This document shows, piece by piece, positions 15,559 to 24,616 of a stretch of 64,000 nucleotides of DNA (position 1 is its first letter; every line of letters starts with the position of its first letter). Under the pieces are notes generated by a model. It had not been told where the DNA came from. It was given only the letters and a program-made list of their open reading frames with translations, and did no database searches. The position numbers and the translations under genes are program-made. The DNA is from Marinobacter sp. BGYM27 (GTDB lineage Bacteria; Pseudomonadota; Gammaproteobacteria; Pseudomonadales; Oleiphilaceae). The stretch is taken from contig JANZNS010000001.1 of assembly GCA_025153445.1 (NCBI GenBank), positions 594,720-658,719 of the forward strand, written 5' to 3'.

Positions 15559-16874
15559 GCCTTGATATCCACCAATCGATGATCCAACTGGGTCCGCGCA
15601 GTTTGCGGCTGACCACGCCGGCATTCCAGCTCTACCACTTCTAGTCCCAGCTCGGTCAGCCTTTTCCGCAGTGCCGGTAACTCTTCATTTGCCTGTCGCA
15701 AGGTATCCGTCTTGTCTGCCCATATGCGGGTTGAAATCTGCTGGTGCTGAAGGGCTGCCTCGAAAGTTACAGCGCCGGCTTCGTCCAGATCGAGAGACAG
15801 CGTTAACCGCCATTCGGTTACCTTGCGACGCGCGCGCTGAGCCTGGTTGTTGTCATCAGGGTCGTGGCGTTCGAGACGCAGCTGTGCTGTTCGGGGCTGC
15901 TCCTGGGTATCCAGCCATGGAAGCTCCAGTAGCCAGGTCGGTGCGGCCGGACCATCTACCGTGGTGCGCGTGGTCAGTGTCTGGCTATGAAGCTGATTAA
16001 CCGTAATACGGTTCAGCATGCCGGCGAGCAAGCGCAGCATCTGGCCGGTCGTCATGGTGTCCTGACGGGCGACGGGCATCTGCGTGGAGACGGCCTGGGG
16101 GAACTGCAGCGGTGATTGCACCAGATCGTCACTGGTCATTGGGGTATAGCGGTTGAAAGCTTCGGGCTGTTCACCCTGAGCTGTCAGCAATGCTGCCACC
16201 ACTCGGCCCAGTGCCAGCTTAAGGTCGGTCTGGGCGCCTTCGGGCGAGCGCGTCAGCCTGGATTCGGCAAACAGGCCGCTATCCTGCACCCATTTGCGCA
16301 ACGTCTGAATCGGATCGCTATTGGTGCCCGGCGTGAGTTCCCCGGCTTTGGGCAGGTGCTGGACCAGCGATTGTAGCGCGCTGCGTACGGATTCCAGTGC
16401 GCTGGCATTGAGCTGTTGCAGGGGGCTTGCCTGCGAGGCACTGCTGTTAAGCAGTTGAGATAGCTGCGCCAACCCCTGATCAAGTCGGTGCTGCCACGGC
16501 AAGTGTTGGGCAAGTTGCTGGGCTATGCGGGCCTGAGGGGTATTGCCTCCTTGGAGCTGCTCCATCAGTCGCAACTCGTTGCCGATTCTCACCATGCTGA
16601 GCCAGTCGCCGGGCTGAAGCTTGGCATCACTGTTGACGACCAGCGGCTTGCCGCGCACATCCAGTAGCAGCTGCTCAGGCAACGAGCCTGTTTTCTCAAG
16701 CACTCGGGTGACCTTGGCCAGTACCTGCTGGCTTTGACGAAGCTGCAACTGATCCAGTAGTTGACGCGCGTCAAGGGCCTCAACCGCCACCTTTCCTGTG
16801 GCGGTTGAGGCTGCACTTTTGGCGGGTGTTGGCTCCGGTGTTGGCCGGGGCTGACCGGAATCCGGTAATTTCAT
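15555..16874 (-). CDS. FliK-like flagellar hook-length control protein
   Basis: 439 residues. The N-terminus is Pro/Thr/Ala-rich, the middle (about 60-300) is Gln/Leu-rich helical, and the C-terminal domain (about 310-435) resembles the FliK C-terminal substrate-switch domain (TWLLELPWLD, RRKVTEWRLTLSLDLDEAGA, LTELGLEVVELECRRG). FliK proteins measure hook length and flip the export gate via FlhB. Here it is paired with a stand-alone FlhB-C-like protein, away from the canonical fliK region (not in this window), so it may be a paralogue. Leftward transcription, convergent with the chemotaxis genes. No clear promoter was seen upstream. Confidence 0.8.
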   Translation of the reverse strand: MKLPDSGQPRPTPEPTPAKSAASTATGKVAVEALDARQLLDQLQLRQSQQVLAKVTRVLEKTGSLPEQLLLDVRGKPLVVNSDAKLQPGDWLSMVRIGNELRLMEQLQGGNTPQARIAQQLAQHLPWQHRLDQGLAQLSQLLNSSASQASPLQQLNASALESVRSALQSLVQHLPKAGELTPGTNSDPIQTLRKWVQDSGLFAESRLTRSPEGAQTDLKLALGRVVAALLTAQGEQPEAFNRYTPMTSDDLVQSPLQFPQAVSTQMPVARQDTMTTGQMLRLLAGMLNRITVNQLHSQTLTTRTTVDGPAAPTWLLELPWLDTQEQPRTAQLRLERHDPDDNNQAQRARRKVTEWRLTLSLDLDEAGAVTFEAALQHQQISTRIWADKTDTLRQANEELPALRKRLTELGLEVVELECRRGQPQTARTQLDHRLVDIKA

Positions 16875-17221
16875 CTGCTGTCTTCTGTTCGCTTGGTCAT
16901 TGCACCGCAGGGTGAGCCCGGGACGGCGCTCTATTGTTCTTCAGTTTCAGGCTTCTAGAGTACGCTAATCCGGCTTTCTTTGCCCATTGGCCGTGCCCCG
17001 TTCTGTTAACGAATTAATCCGGCGGGATATCGCGCTGTCTGTTGCTCTGGCGGGGCACTAAAGTCTCGCTCGTGACGTTTTGTAATATCACCCCAACAAT
17101 CGGCGACGGGGCAGGGCAAACTGGTGTCAGTTTCGTTATAATTTGCGACGCATATTTTCCGCCCCTGTCGTCAGTATAGTGAATATGACGCGCGGCCATT
17201 CCTCGCTATTCAGGATACCCA
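16875..17221. other. Intergenic region between fliK-like gene and ccmA
   Basis: 347 bases without a convincing gene, between divergent units. The only structured element noticed is the inverted repeat and -10-like box at 17118-17142 nearest ccmA. No leftward promoter for the fliK-like gene was recognised. Confidence 0.7.
17118..17142 (+). promoter_or_regulatory. Putative operator and -10 box of ccm operon
   Basis: AAACTG-GTGT-CAGTTT is a perfect 6-base inverted repeat (17118-17133). It ends three bases before a perfect -10 hexamer TATAAT (17137-17142), 79 bases before ccmA. No good -35 hexamer is present; the palindrome occupies that place, so it may bind an activator or a repressor. The factor is unknown. 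Confidence 0.45.
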
Positions 17222-17869
17222 ATGCCAGTTCCACTTCTACAAGCCAGCGGCCTTTCCTGTGAGCGGGACGACCGACTGCTTTTTGTCGATCTGGAGCTGG
17301 CGGTTGCGCCTGGCGATTTGCTACAGATCGAGGGCCCCAACGGGTCGGGGAAAACCACCTTGTTGCGTATGCTTGCGGGTCTGCATACAGGGTTTGAAGG
17401 TGAGATTCGATGGTGTGGCGAACCCCTTGCACGGCAGCGGGAGCATTTTTTGCGCAACCTGCTATATATTGGCCACCGTCCGGGGATCAAGCCTTTGCTG
17501 ACGCCGCTGGAGAATCTCCGCGCTCAGCTTTCCGGCAAGCCCGGTGTAGGTGACGAACAGCTCGAATCAGCTCTGGATGCGGTGGCGTTGTTCCCGTTTA
17601 TTCATGTCCCTTGTCATCATCTTTCAGCAGGGCAGCAGCGGCGTGTCGCACTGGCTGCGTTGTATCTCTCGGATGAGCCGTTGTGGATCCTGGACGAAGC
17701 CTTTACCGCCATCGACAAGGATGGCGTGGCATCGCTCGAACGCCTGCTGCACAAACGTATGTCGGCTGGCGGTGCGGTTATTCTGACGACGCACCACCCG
17801 CTGCATGTAGACGGTGCCCGTTCACTGTCGCTGGCCAGGTTTGCGCCTGCAGCTGAGGATTTATTTTGA
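17222..17869 (+). CDS. ccmA: Cytochrome c maturation ATP-binding protein CcmA
   Basis: Cytoplasmic ATPase of the CcmABCD complex, which releases heme-loaded CcmE for cytochrome c assembly. The 215-residue ABC domain has Walker A GPNGSGKTTLL, signature HLSAGQQRRVALAAL, Walker B LWILDEAFTAID and the switch His in LTTHHPLH. Start ATG 17222 follows AGGA. First gene of a full ccm operon; its stop overlaps the likely ccmB start. Confidence 0.95.
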   Translation: MPVPLLQASGLSCERDDRLLFVDLELAVAPGDLLQIEGPNGSGKTTLLRMLAGLHTGFEGEIRWCGEPLARQREHFLRNLLYIGHRPGIKPLLTPLENLRAQLSGKPGVGDEQLESALDAVALFPFIHVPCHHLSAGQQRRVALAALYLSDEPLWILDEAFTAIDKDGVASLERLLHKRMSAGGAVILTTHHPLHVDGARSLSLARFAPAAEDLF

Positions 17870-18594
17870 GCGCGATGCTGAAATTACCTCGTCTTACCCC
17901 CCGTCAGGAAAGCCAGCCTGTTTTACCGGCCCTGCTGGGCGTGTTGCGCCGTGATCTGCTGGCCAATTTCCGCCGTCGTCAGGAACTGTTCAATCCGCTG
18001 ATCTTTTTTGTAATGGTGGTGGCGCTATTTCCGCTTGGCGTCAGTCCTGAGGTTGAGTTTTTACGCCAGTCCGGTGCCGGTATCCTTTGGGTTGCGGCAT
18101 TGCTGTCGACCTTGTTGTCGCTCGATCATCTGTTTCGTCATGATTTTGACGAAGGGGTGCTCGAGCAAATGTTGCTGCAGCCACAGCCTCTCTACCTGAT
18201 GGTATTGGTCAAGGTGTTCAGTCACTGGCTGGTCACCGGGCTGCCGCTGGTGCTGATGACGCCGGTGCTCGGGGTAATGTTGCATCTCGACGGGAACTCT
18301 ATCGGCTACCTGTGTCTAACCTTGCTGGTCGGAACACCGGTGTTGAGTTTTATCGGGGCTATTGGTGCGGCACTGACTCTGGGTCTCAGATCGGCTGGCA
18401 TACTGCTTTCTTTGTTGATTATTCCGCTTTATATCCCGGTCCTTATTTTCGGTACCGGCACGGTTACGGCAGTGGCAGCCGGTTTACCGGTGGGGAGCTA
18501 TATCGCGCTGCTGGGGGCTTTGCTGGTCGTCGCTATTACCTGTGCCCCTTTTGCGACCGCTGCTGCACTGCGCATCAGTGTTTCGAACAGTTGA
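17866..18594 (+). CDS. ccmB: Heme exporter membrane protein CcmB
   Basis: Inner-membrane partner of CcmA with about six membrane segments over 242 residues. The family-typical segment is RRQELFNPLIFFVMVVALFP, followed by GVSPE. TTG 17866 is chosen: it overlaps the ccmA stop and sits six bases after GAGGA. ATG 17875 (three codons in) is the alternative. The hydrophobic pattern is continuous with no break. Confidence 0.93.
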   Translation: MSAMLKLPRLTPRQESQPVLPALLGVLRRDLLANFRRRQELFNPLIFFVMVVALFPLGVSPEVEFLRQSGAGILWVAALLSTLLSLDHLFRHDFDEGVLEQMLLQPQPLYLMVLVKVFSHWLVTGLPLVLMTPVLGVMLHLDGNSIGYLCLTLLVGTPVLSFIGAIGAALTLGLRSAGILLSLLIIPLYIPVLIFGTGTVTAVAAGLPVGSYIALLGALLVVAITCAPFATAAALRISVSNS

Positions 18595-18609
18595 TTGGAG
18601 TCTGAATAG

Positions 18610-19377
18610 ATGTGGCAGTTTTTTCATAAGCTGGGTTCGCCCAAATGGTTCTACGGTATCGCATCGCGTTTCATGCCGTGGCTGTTGGGCTCCAGCCTTC
18701 TGCTTATGGTGGCAGGGATGGTCTGGGGGCTGGCATTTGCACCGCCTGACTACCTGCAGGGCAACAGTTACCGAATCATTTTCATTCATGTACCCACGGC
18801 CTTTCTTGCACAGTCTGCCTACGTGATGATGGCAGTTGCCGGCATTGTGACGCTGGTCTGGCGCATGAAGCTGGCGGATGTGTTCGTCAAGGCGGTGGCG
18901 CCGGTGGGCGCAGTGCTGACATTTCTGGCGCTGTTTACAGGTGCGGTATGGGGCAAGCCAACCTGGGGCACCTGGTGGATCTGGGACGCTCGACTAACCT
19001 CCATGCTGATCTTGCTCTTTCTCTACTGCGGCGTGATTGCGTTGGGTAATGCGATTGCTGACGAAAAATCGTCGGCCCGCGCTGTGGCAGTGCTGGTATT
19101 GGTTGGCGTCGTCAACATACCGATCATCAAATACTCCGTAGAGTGGTGGAACACGCTGCATCAGCCCGCCACTTTCAAGCTGACCGAGAAACCCAGCATG
19201 CCACCGGAAATGTGGGTGCCGCTGCTGGTGATGGTGTTGGCGCTCTATCTTTTCTTTGGCTGGATCGCGTGTTTACGTATGCAGAATGAAATTCTTTATC
19301 GGGAACGCCGGTCGAGCTGGGTCAAAGCCATCATGGGCACCGGTAACGCCCGCGCGTCGGCCAAGGTGACAGACTGA
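18610..19377 (+). CDS. ccmC: Heme-handling membrane protein CcmC
   Basis: Binds heme in the periplasmic face and transfers it to the His of CcmE. The 255-residue, six-helix protein contains the tryptophan-rich heme-handling WWD motif [18 protein letters not shown] (residues about 114-131) and flanking His residues ([18 protein letters not shown]). TTGGAGT precedes the ATG. The stop overlaps ccmD (TGATG). Confidence 0.96.
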   Translation: MWQFFHKLGSPKWFYGIASRFMPWLLGSSLLLMVAGMVWGLAFAPPDYLQGNSYRIIFIHVPTAFLAQSAYVMMAVAGIVTLVWRMKLADVFVKAVAPVGAVLTFLALFTGAVWGKPTWGTWWIWDARLTSMLILLFLYCGVIALGNAIADEKSSARAVAVLVLVGVVNIPIIKYSVEWWNTLHQPATFKLTEKPSMPPEMWVPLLVMVLALYLFFGWIACLRMQNEILYRERRSSWVKAIMGTGNARASAKVTD

Positions 19378-19613
19378 TGGCTTTTGATTCCCTTCAACAG
19401 TTTTGGGAAATGGGCGGGCACGGTCCTTACGTGTGGACCTGCTATGGCGTATTTGTTGTGGCCATCGTCGCACTGGTGATCTGGTCGCGGGCACAGCGTC
19501 GACAGGTGATTCGCCGTGAACAGTGGCAGCAGCGTCTACGTAGCCATCAGCAGGCAAAGGCCGCTGAATCGTCCCCCGTATCTGCTTCAGACTTAGACAA
19601 CGAGACGCTGTAA
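19377..19613 (+). CDS. ccmD: Heme exporter subunit CcmD
   Basis: Small single-span membrane protein of the CcmABCD complex that helps release holo-CcmE. Of its 78 residues, the N-terminal [17 protein letters not shown] is the family hallmark. One membrane helix follows ([13 protein letters not shown]), then a basic cytoplasmic tail. Start and stop overlap ccmC and ccmE respectively (TGATG and TAATG), indicating tight coupling. Confidence 0.93.
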   Translation: MAFDSLQQFWEMGGHGPYVWTCYGVFVVAIVALVIWSRAQRRQVIRREQWQQRLRSHQQAKAAESSPVSASDLDNETL

Positions 19614-20062
19614 TGCACCCACAACGCAAACGACGACTGACCATTATTCTGTTTCTCCTGGTAGGGCTGGGTATCGCGGTCGGGCTGGTCACCTATGCAT
19701 TTCGCCAGAATATCAACCTGTTCTACGATCCCAGTCAGATAGCGGCAGGAGAGGCGCCGGCTGATGTGCGTATCCGCGCCGGCGGCATGGTCGAGGAGGG
19801 CAGTGTTGAACGTGATCCGGACAGCCTTCTGGTGAGTTTTAATGTCACCGATTTCAAACACTCGGTGACCATGCAGTACACCGGTATCCTGCCGGATCTG
19901 TTTGCAGAAGGTCAGGGCATCGTGGCGATGGGAAAAATGAATAATGATGGCGTGTTTGTGGCGGACCAGGTGTTGGCCAAACACGACGAGAATTACATGC
20001 CGCCGGAAGTTGCCAAAGCAATGAAAGGTAAATCGCCTGCGGCGGATACGTCTACCAACTGA
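19613..20062 (+). CDS. ccmE: Periplasmic heme chaperone CcmE
   Basis: Membrane-anchored OB-fold chaperone that covalently carries heme and hands it to CcmF/CcmH. The 149 residues comprise a basic N-terminus, one anchor helix (about 9-29), a beta-barrel domain, and the heme-binding motif [10 protein letters not shown] with His about 124 and Tyr about 128. A short Ala/Thr-rich tail ends the protein. Overlaps ccmD by one base and precedes ccmF by 56 bases. Confidence 0.96.
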   Translation: MHPQRKRRLTIILFLLVGLGIAVGLVTYAFRQNINLFYDPSQIAAGEAPADVRIRAGGMVEEGSVERDPDSLLVSFNVTDFKHSVTMQYTGILPDLFAEGQGIVAMGKMNNDGVFVADQVLAKHDENYMPPEVAKAMKGKSPAADTSTN

Positions 20063-20118
20063 GCTGTGGGCCTTTATCGGGCCGTCAACACAACAAATAC
20101 ATCGTTTTGGAGAAGTGA

Positions 20119-22125
20119 ATGGTTCCCGAGTTTGGCCATTTCGCACTGATACTCGCGTTGCTGCTGGCAGGATTGCTCGCCGTTATTCCCATGGCCGGAT
20201 CCCTGACGGGGCGGCCGGCGCTGCTGGCATTTGCCCGCCCGCTTGCGTGTGGACAGTTTGTTTTTGTGGCGATTGCGTTCGCAGCATTGACGCAGGCCTT
20301 CCTCACGGATGATTTCTCAGTGGCCTATGTGGCCAATAACAGCAACAGCATGATGCCCTGGTACTATAAATTCAGTGCAGTCTGGGGCAGTCACGAAGGT
20401 TCTTTGTTGTTGTGGATTCTGATTCTCGCTGGCTGGACTCTGGCCGTTGCCGCCTTTAGCCGCAAGCTGCCATCGGACCTTGTTGCTCAGGTGTTGTCGA
20501 TTATGGGCGTGATCAGCGTGGGGTTCTTGCTGTTCAGCCTGGTGACCTCCAATCCGTTTGAGCGCCTCTTGCCGAATATCCCCACTGATGGTGCAGACCT
20601 GAACCCGCTATTGCAGGATTTTGGTCTGGTCGTGCATCCGCCTATGCTCTACATGGGGTACGTCGGCTTCTCGGTGGCGTTCGCGTTTGCTATCGCCGCA
20701 TTGATTAACGGTCGGCTCGATGCTGCCTGGGCTCGCTGGTCGCGCCCATGGACAACGGTTGCCTGGTGTTTTCTGACCGTCGGCATTGCGCTGGGTAGCT
20801 GGTGGGCCTATTACGAGTTGGGCTGGGGCGGCTGGTGGTTCTGGGACCCGGTTGAAAACGCATCATTACTGCCCTGGCTTGCGGGCACTGCGCTCATGCA
20901 TTCACTTGCGGTGACAGAAAAGCGGGGCGTGTTTAAAAGCTGGACGGTGCTGCTCGCAATTATCACCTTCTCGCTTAGCTTGCTGGGAGCCTTCCTTGTG
21001 CGCTCGGGCGTTTTGACGTCGGTTCACGCCTTTGCGTCGGACCCGGAGCGCGGTCAGTTCCTGATCGCGCTATTGGCGATTACCATAATCACATCGCTCA
21101 CACTCTACGCGTTCCGTGCACCGGTGGTGCATACCCGCGTGCGCTACGGCTCGATGTCCCGCGAGATTTTCCTGCTACTCAACAATGTACTGCTGATGGC
21201 GGCGATGTTGCTGGTGCTGGTTGGAACACTCTACCCGCTGGTACTCGACTATCTCGACGCAGGCTCTCTGTCAGTCGGTGAACCCTTCTTCAACCTTACC
21301 TTCAGCCCGGTTGCGATAGCGATATCATTGTTGATGGGTGCGGGCATCTTCTCTCGCTGGAAGAAAACGGATGGCGGCTGGCTGGGGCGCCAGGTGCTCT
21401 GGCCGGCATCGATCAGCCTGCTGCTGGCGGTTGCCGTTCCATTGTGGATGGGCGAGCTCAAACCCTGGGCCTTTGCGGGTTGCTTTGCTGCTGCATGGAT
21501 TCTGGTCGCCACCGGTCGCGATCTGTGGATGAAATCGTCGTCCAAACAGGGGCATTGGCATGGCCTCAAACGTCTTACCCGCAGTTATTACGGCATGGTG
21601 ATCGGTCATCTGGGTGTGGCCGTCATTATGGCCGGCGCGACCGTGGTGACCGGCTATGGTATTGAGCGGGATGTGCGGATGGTGGAGGGCGATACCACCT
21701 CAATCGGTGATCTGACATTCCGTTTCTCAGGTATCAGCCACCATGAAGGACCGAATTACTCTGCCGAGCGCGGCACCTTTGATATCACCCGCGATGGCGA
21801 GCCTGTGGCCACCCTGTATCCGGAAAAGCGGGTATACCGTGTTCAGCGGAGCGTGATGACCGAGGCAGGTATTGATGCCGGATTATTCCGCGACCTGTTT
21901 GTGGCACTCGGAGAACCTGTAGGTGACGATGCCTGGGCCGTTCGGGTGCAATACAAACCGCTGATGCGCTGGGTATGGTTGGGCGCATTGCTGATGGCGC
22001 TGGGTGGTGCGCTGGCAATTTCTGATAAGCGTTACCGGATTCGGGTTAAGCAGAATGCCGCGAAAACCAATGCTGTATCCTCAAACGACCCGAAATCAGA
22101 GCCGGTTACAGGAAACGCCTCATGA
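20119..22125 (+). CDS. ccmF: Cytochrome c heme lyase subunit CcmF
   Basis: Large membrane component of the heme-ligation complex. The 668 residues form about 14-15 membrane segments. The WWD heme motif GWGGWWFWDPVENAS is at about 235-249. The upstream GSHEGSLLLWI, the conserved FGLVVHPPMLYMGYVG and a large periplasmic domain near 510-600 are all present. Length is typical (about 650). Its end overlaps ccmG by four bases (ATGA). Confidence 0.97.
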   Translation: MVPEFGHFALILALLLAGLLAVIPMAGSLTGRPALLAFARPLACGQFVFVAIAFAALTQAFLTDDFSVAYVANNSNSMMPWYYKFSAVWGSHEGSLLLWILILAGWTLAVAAFSRKLPSDLVAQVLSIMGVISVGFLLFSLVTSNPFERLLPNIPTDGADLNPLLQDFGLVVHPPMLYMGYVGFSVAFAFAIAALINGRLDAAWARWSRPWTTVAWCFLTVGIALGSWWAYYELGWGGWWFWDPVENASLLPWLAGTALMHSLAVTEKRGVFKSWTVLLAIITFSLSLLGAFLVRSGVLTSVHAFASDPERGQFLIALLAITIITSLTLYAFRAPVVHTRVRYGSMSREIFLLLNNVLLMAAMLLVLVGTLYPLVLDYLDAGSLSVGEPFFNLTFSPVAIAISLLMGAGIFSRWKKTDGGWLGRQVLWPASISLLLAVAVPLWMGELKPWAFAGCFAAAWILVATGRDLWMKSSSKQGHWHGLKRLTRSYYGMVIGHLGVAVIMAGATVVTGYGIERDVRMVEGDTTSIGDLTFRFSGISHHEGPNYSAERGTFDITRDGEPVATLYPEKRVYRVQRSVMTEAGIDAGLFRDLFVALGEPVGDDAWAVRVQYKPLMRWVWLGALLMALGGALAISDKRYRIRVKQNAAKTNAVSSNDPKSEPVTGNAS

Positions 22126-22658
22126 AGCGGTTGCTACTGTTTATTCCCTTGTTGTTGGCGGTTGGTCTTGGTGTGGTGTTGTTTGCCGGTATCGGCAAAG
22201 ACAAGTCGGCGCTTGAGTCCGCGTTGATTGACAAACCCATGCCGGAATTCGAGTTGGCGTCGTTGCAGAACCCGGACCAGCGATACCGTTCGGATGTGTT
22301 TGAACAGAAGGTGGTGTTGCTGAATGTGTGGGGCACCTGGTGTCCGTCATGTCGGGTTGAGCATCCAGACCTGGTGCGCCTTGCCCGCGATGAGGGTGTG
22401 CCCATATATGGCCTGAATTACAAGGATAACCGTGACGCTGCTTTGCAGTGGTTGGATGAGCTGGGCAATCCTTATGAACTGGTGTTGTTTGATCCCCAGG
22501 GCAAACTGGGTTTTGACCTCGGCGTTTACGGTGCCCCCGAAACCTACATTATTGATTCAAAAGGAATCGTCCGGTTCCGTCATGTTGGCGTGGTTGATAA
22601 TGAGCTCTGGGAAACTGAACTTGAGCCCCGAATCCGCGAATTACGGGAGGACAGTTAA
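22122..22658 (+). CDS. ccmG: Periplasmic thiol:disulfide oxidoreductase CcmG (DsbE)
   Basis: Membrane-tethered thioredoxin-fold protein that keeps apocytochrome or CcmH cysteines reduced. The 178 residues comprise an N-terminal signal anchor (about 3-24) and active site WCPSC (C74, C77) within LNVWGTWCPSCRVEHP. The cis-Pro region follows in GVYGAPETYIIDSKG. Overlaps ccmF and abuts ccmH directly. Confidence 0.96.
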   Translation: MKRLLLFIPLLLAVGLGVVLFAGIGKDKSALESALIDKPMPEFELASLQNPDQRYRSDVFEQKVVLLNVWGTWCPSCRVEHPDLVRLARDEGVPIYGLNYKDNRDAALQWLDELGNPYELVLFDPQGKLGFDLGVYGAPETYIIDSKGIVRFRHVGVVDNELWETELEPRIRELREDS

Positions 22659-23144
22659 TTGAGACCCCTGATTCTTGTGATTCTCCTGTGCGTTGTGGGT
22701 ACAGTCCAGGCCAGTACGGAGTCTTATCCGTTGGCGTCTGATGCTGACCGCGAGCGGTTTCAGGAGCTGACCAAAGAACTGCGTTGCCCCAAGTGCCAGA
22801 ACCAGAGTATTGCCGATTCCAATGCGCCAATTGCCAGCGACATGCGCGAGGCTGTGCATAAGCTGGTGCAGGAAGGGCAGAGCAATGAAGACATCATGCT
22901 GGCGATGACCTCCCGGTTTGGTGAATTTGTGCGCTATCGGCCTGAACTGGACCCTCGCACATTCCTGCTCTGGTTTACGCCGTTGATTGTGATTGTTCTG
23001 GGTTTGATCGCCGTGGCGATCGTCGTCATAAGGTCGCGCCGAAATGCGACATCAGAACCGGTTTTAACCGAGGACGAGCGCAGTAAGGTGGATGCCATGC
23101 TGGCGCAGGTTGATGACCCCGATGCGCCGGACAATGGCCGTTAA
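22659..23144 (+). CDS. ccmH: Cytochrome c maturation protein CcmH
   Basis: Apocytochrome thiol reductase and holder subunit of the ligation complex. The 161 residues comprise a signal peptide (about 1-18), the redox motif LRCPKCQNQS (C43, C46), a helical domain, and one membrane segment (TPLIVIVLGLIAVAIVVI). Start TTG 22659 lies eight bases after GGGAGG and directly after the ccmG stop; no ATG is available near the signal peptide. It corresponds to the short CcmH form, with the TPR part encoded separately as ccmI. Confidence 0.95.
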   Translation: MRPLILVILLCVVGTVQASTESYPLASDADRERFQELTKELRCPKCQNQSIADSNAPIASDMREAVHKLVQEGQSNEDIMLAMTSRFGEFVRYRPELDPRTFLLWFTPLIVIVLGLIAVAIVVIRSRRNATSEPVLTEDERSKVDAMLAQVDDPDAPDNGR

Positions 23145-23170
23145 TGGCGCTGGCGCCTCGAAAGATTAAT

Positions 23171-23199
23171 GATAACCGTGCCAGAAGCGCCCGGTTATC
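23171..23199 (+). repeat. Perfect inverted repeat in ccmH-ccmI gap
   Basis: GATAACCG and CGGTTATC pair perfectly around a 13-base spacer, in the only long gap (88 bases) in the second half of the ccm operon. There is no T run. It may be an mRNA-processing or stabilising hairpin, or an operator. It ends 33 bases before ccmI. Confidence 0.5.
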
Positions 23200-23232
23200 C
23201 CTGACTCCTAAATCCTCTGAATGGTTTGATTT

Positions 23233-24501
23233 ATGACAACCGCTTTCTGGCTGGCCATCGTGGCATTGATCGGGCTGGCACTGGTTTTTGTGCTGTATCC
23301 GCTGTTTTTCTACCGCCCTGAAAAAGAAGCTGTTAATGATATTCGCCATCAAAATCTGCTGGCCTATCGCTCCCGTATCGCCGAACTGGAGGCCGAAAAG
23401 GAAGCCGGTAACCTGGATGACGCGACCTATCAGCAAATGAAAGAAGAACTGGCTGGCAGCCTGCTGGATGATGTCGACAAGACGGCGGGCCGCAAGGTGC
23501 CGGCAGGAAAGCGACCGGTGGGGCGTCGCTCGGCGATTGCGATCGGGCTGGCAAGTGTTGTGGCTATTCCGGCGCTGGCATTCTATCTATATGACAATTG
23601 GGGCGCTGTGCCGCAGATTGAGCAGTGGCAAACCATGCGCGATATGCAGGCGTCGTCTCAGCCCGAGGGGCAACAGATGGCAGCGCTGGCACAAAAACTC
23701 CGGGAGCGGCTTGAAGAGCAGCCCGACAACCTTCAGGGCTGGGCGATGCTGGGCCGGACCTACATGAACCTTGAAAACTATGGCGAGGCAGCCTGGGCTT
23801 TCGAGCGTCTGGCCGGGCAGGTCGAGGGGGCACCGAATGAAGCCGCGACGGCCTGGGGTCTGGTCGCGCAGGCGCGATTCTTTGATAGTAAGGGCAAAAT
23901 GACAGCCCCGGTGACGACGGCAATAGCAAATGCCCAGCAGCGCAACCCTGATGAAGTGAATGCGCTGGGTTTGCTGGGTATCAACGCGTTTGAGAGTGGC
24001 GAATACCAGCAATCGATTGATTACTGGGGGCGCATTGTCAAAGCCGCGCCTGATCACCCGCAACTGCCTTCGATTCGCAGTGGTATTGCTGAAGCCTATC
24101 GTCGGCTGGGTAAGCCGTTACCCCAGGAGCTGGCGGCACCGGAAGGCGCCAAAGTGACGGTAAGTGTCTCTTTGGCAGAGGCCTTCCAGGATAAGGTGGC
24201 ACCGCAAACGACGCTATTTATCTTCGCCCAGAATGCCGAGGGTTCGCCGATGCCACTGGCGGTTGCGCGATTACAGGCATCCGACCTCCCTGCGACCGTG
24301 ACACTGGATGACAGCATGGCCATGGCGCCTACCGCTCAGTTGTCAGATGCCAGCAAGGTAATACTTACGGCACGTCTGTCCCCCGCGGGTTCAGCGCAAC
24401 CGCAAACCGGCGATTGGCAGGGCCAGATTGGGCAGCCGCTGGTGCTGGCCGACTATGACGGTCAACCCGTGAAACTGGTGATTGATCAGCAACTTCAATA
24501 A
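23233..24501 (+). CDS. ccmI: Cytochrome c maturation TPR protein CcmI (CycH)
   Basis: Apocytochrome c chaperone of the heme-ligation complex. The 422 residues begin with a membrane helix (FWLAIVALIGLALVFVLYPL), then a cytoplasmic coiled segment. A second helix follows at about 97-115 (AIAIGLASVVAIPALAFYLY). Periplasmic TPR repeats lie at about 150-290 (LQGWAMLGRTYMNLENYGEA, NALGLLGINAFESGEYQQS). A C-terminal beta-rich domain ends the protein. Last gene of the ccm operon, convergent with batD. Confidence 0.93.
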   Translation: MTTAFWLAIVALIGLALVFVLYPLFFYRPEKEAVNDIRHQNLLAYRSRIAELEAEKEAGNLDDATYQQMKEELAGSLLDDVDKTAGRKVPAGKRPVGRRSAIAIGLASVVAIPALAFYLYDNWGAVPQIEQWQTMRDMQASSQPEGQQMAALAQKLRERLEEQPDNLQGWAMLGRTYMNLENYGEAAWAFERLAGQVEGAPNEAATAWGLVAQARFFDSKGKMTAPVTTAIANAQQRNPDEVNALGLLGINAFESGEYQQSIDYWGRIVKAAPDHPQLPSIRSGIAEAYRRLGKPLPQELAAPEGAKVTVSVSLAEAFQDKVAPQTTLFIFAQNAEGSPMPLAVARLQASDLPATVTLDDSMAMAPTAQLSDASKVILTARLSPAGSAQPQTGDWQGQIGQPLVLADYDGQPVKLVIDQQLQ

Positions 24502-24616
24502 GACAGAGCGTTAATGTAGCTGCCGAAGCGGGGCTGTTGATCGCCGCATCAGCAGCTGGTGATGTGATAACCGACCCCGGCGGATAGGCGGCGGAGCCGG
24601 TTTATGCTGATCCCTG

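Noticed and set aside
24540..24600. Terminator between convergent ccmI and batD
   Set aside because: The GC-rich AACCG/CGGTT pairing is short and interrupted, with no T run in either direction; not strong enough to annotate.
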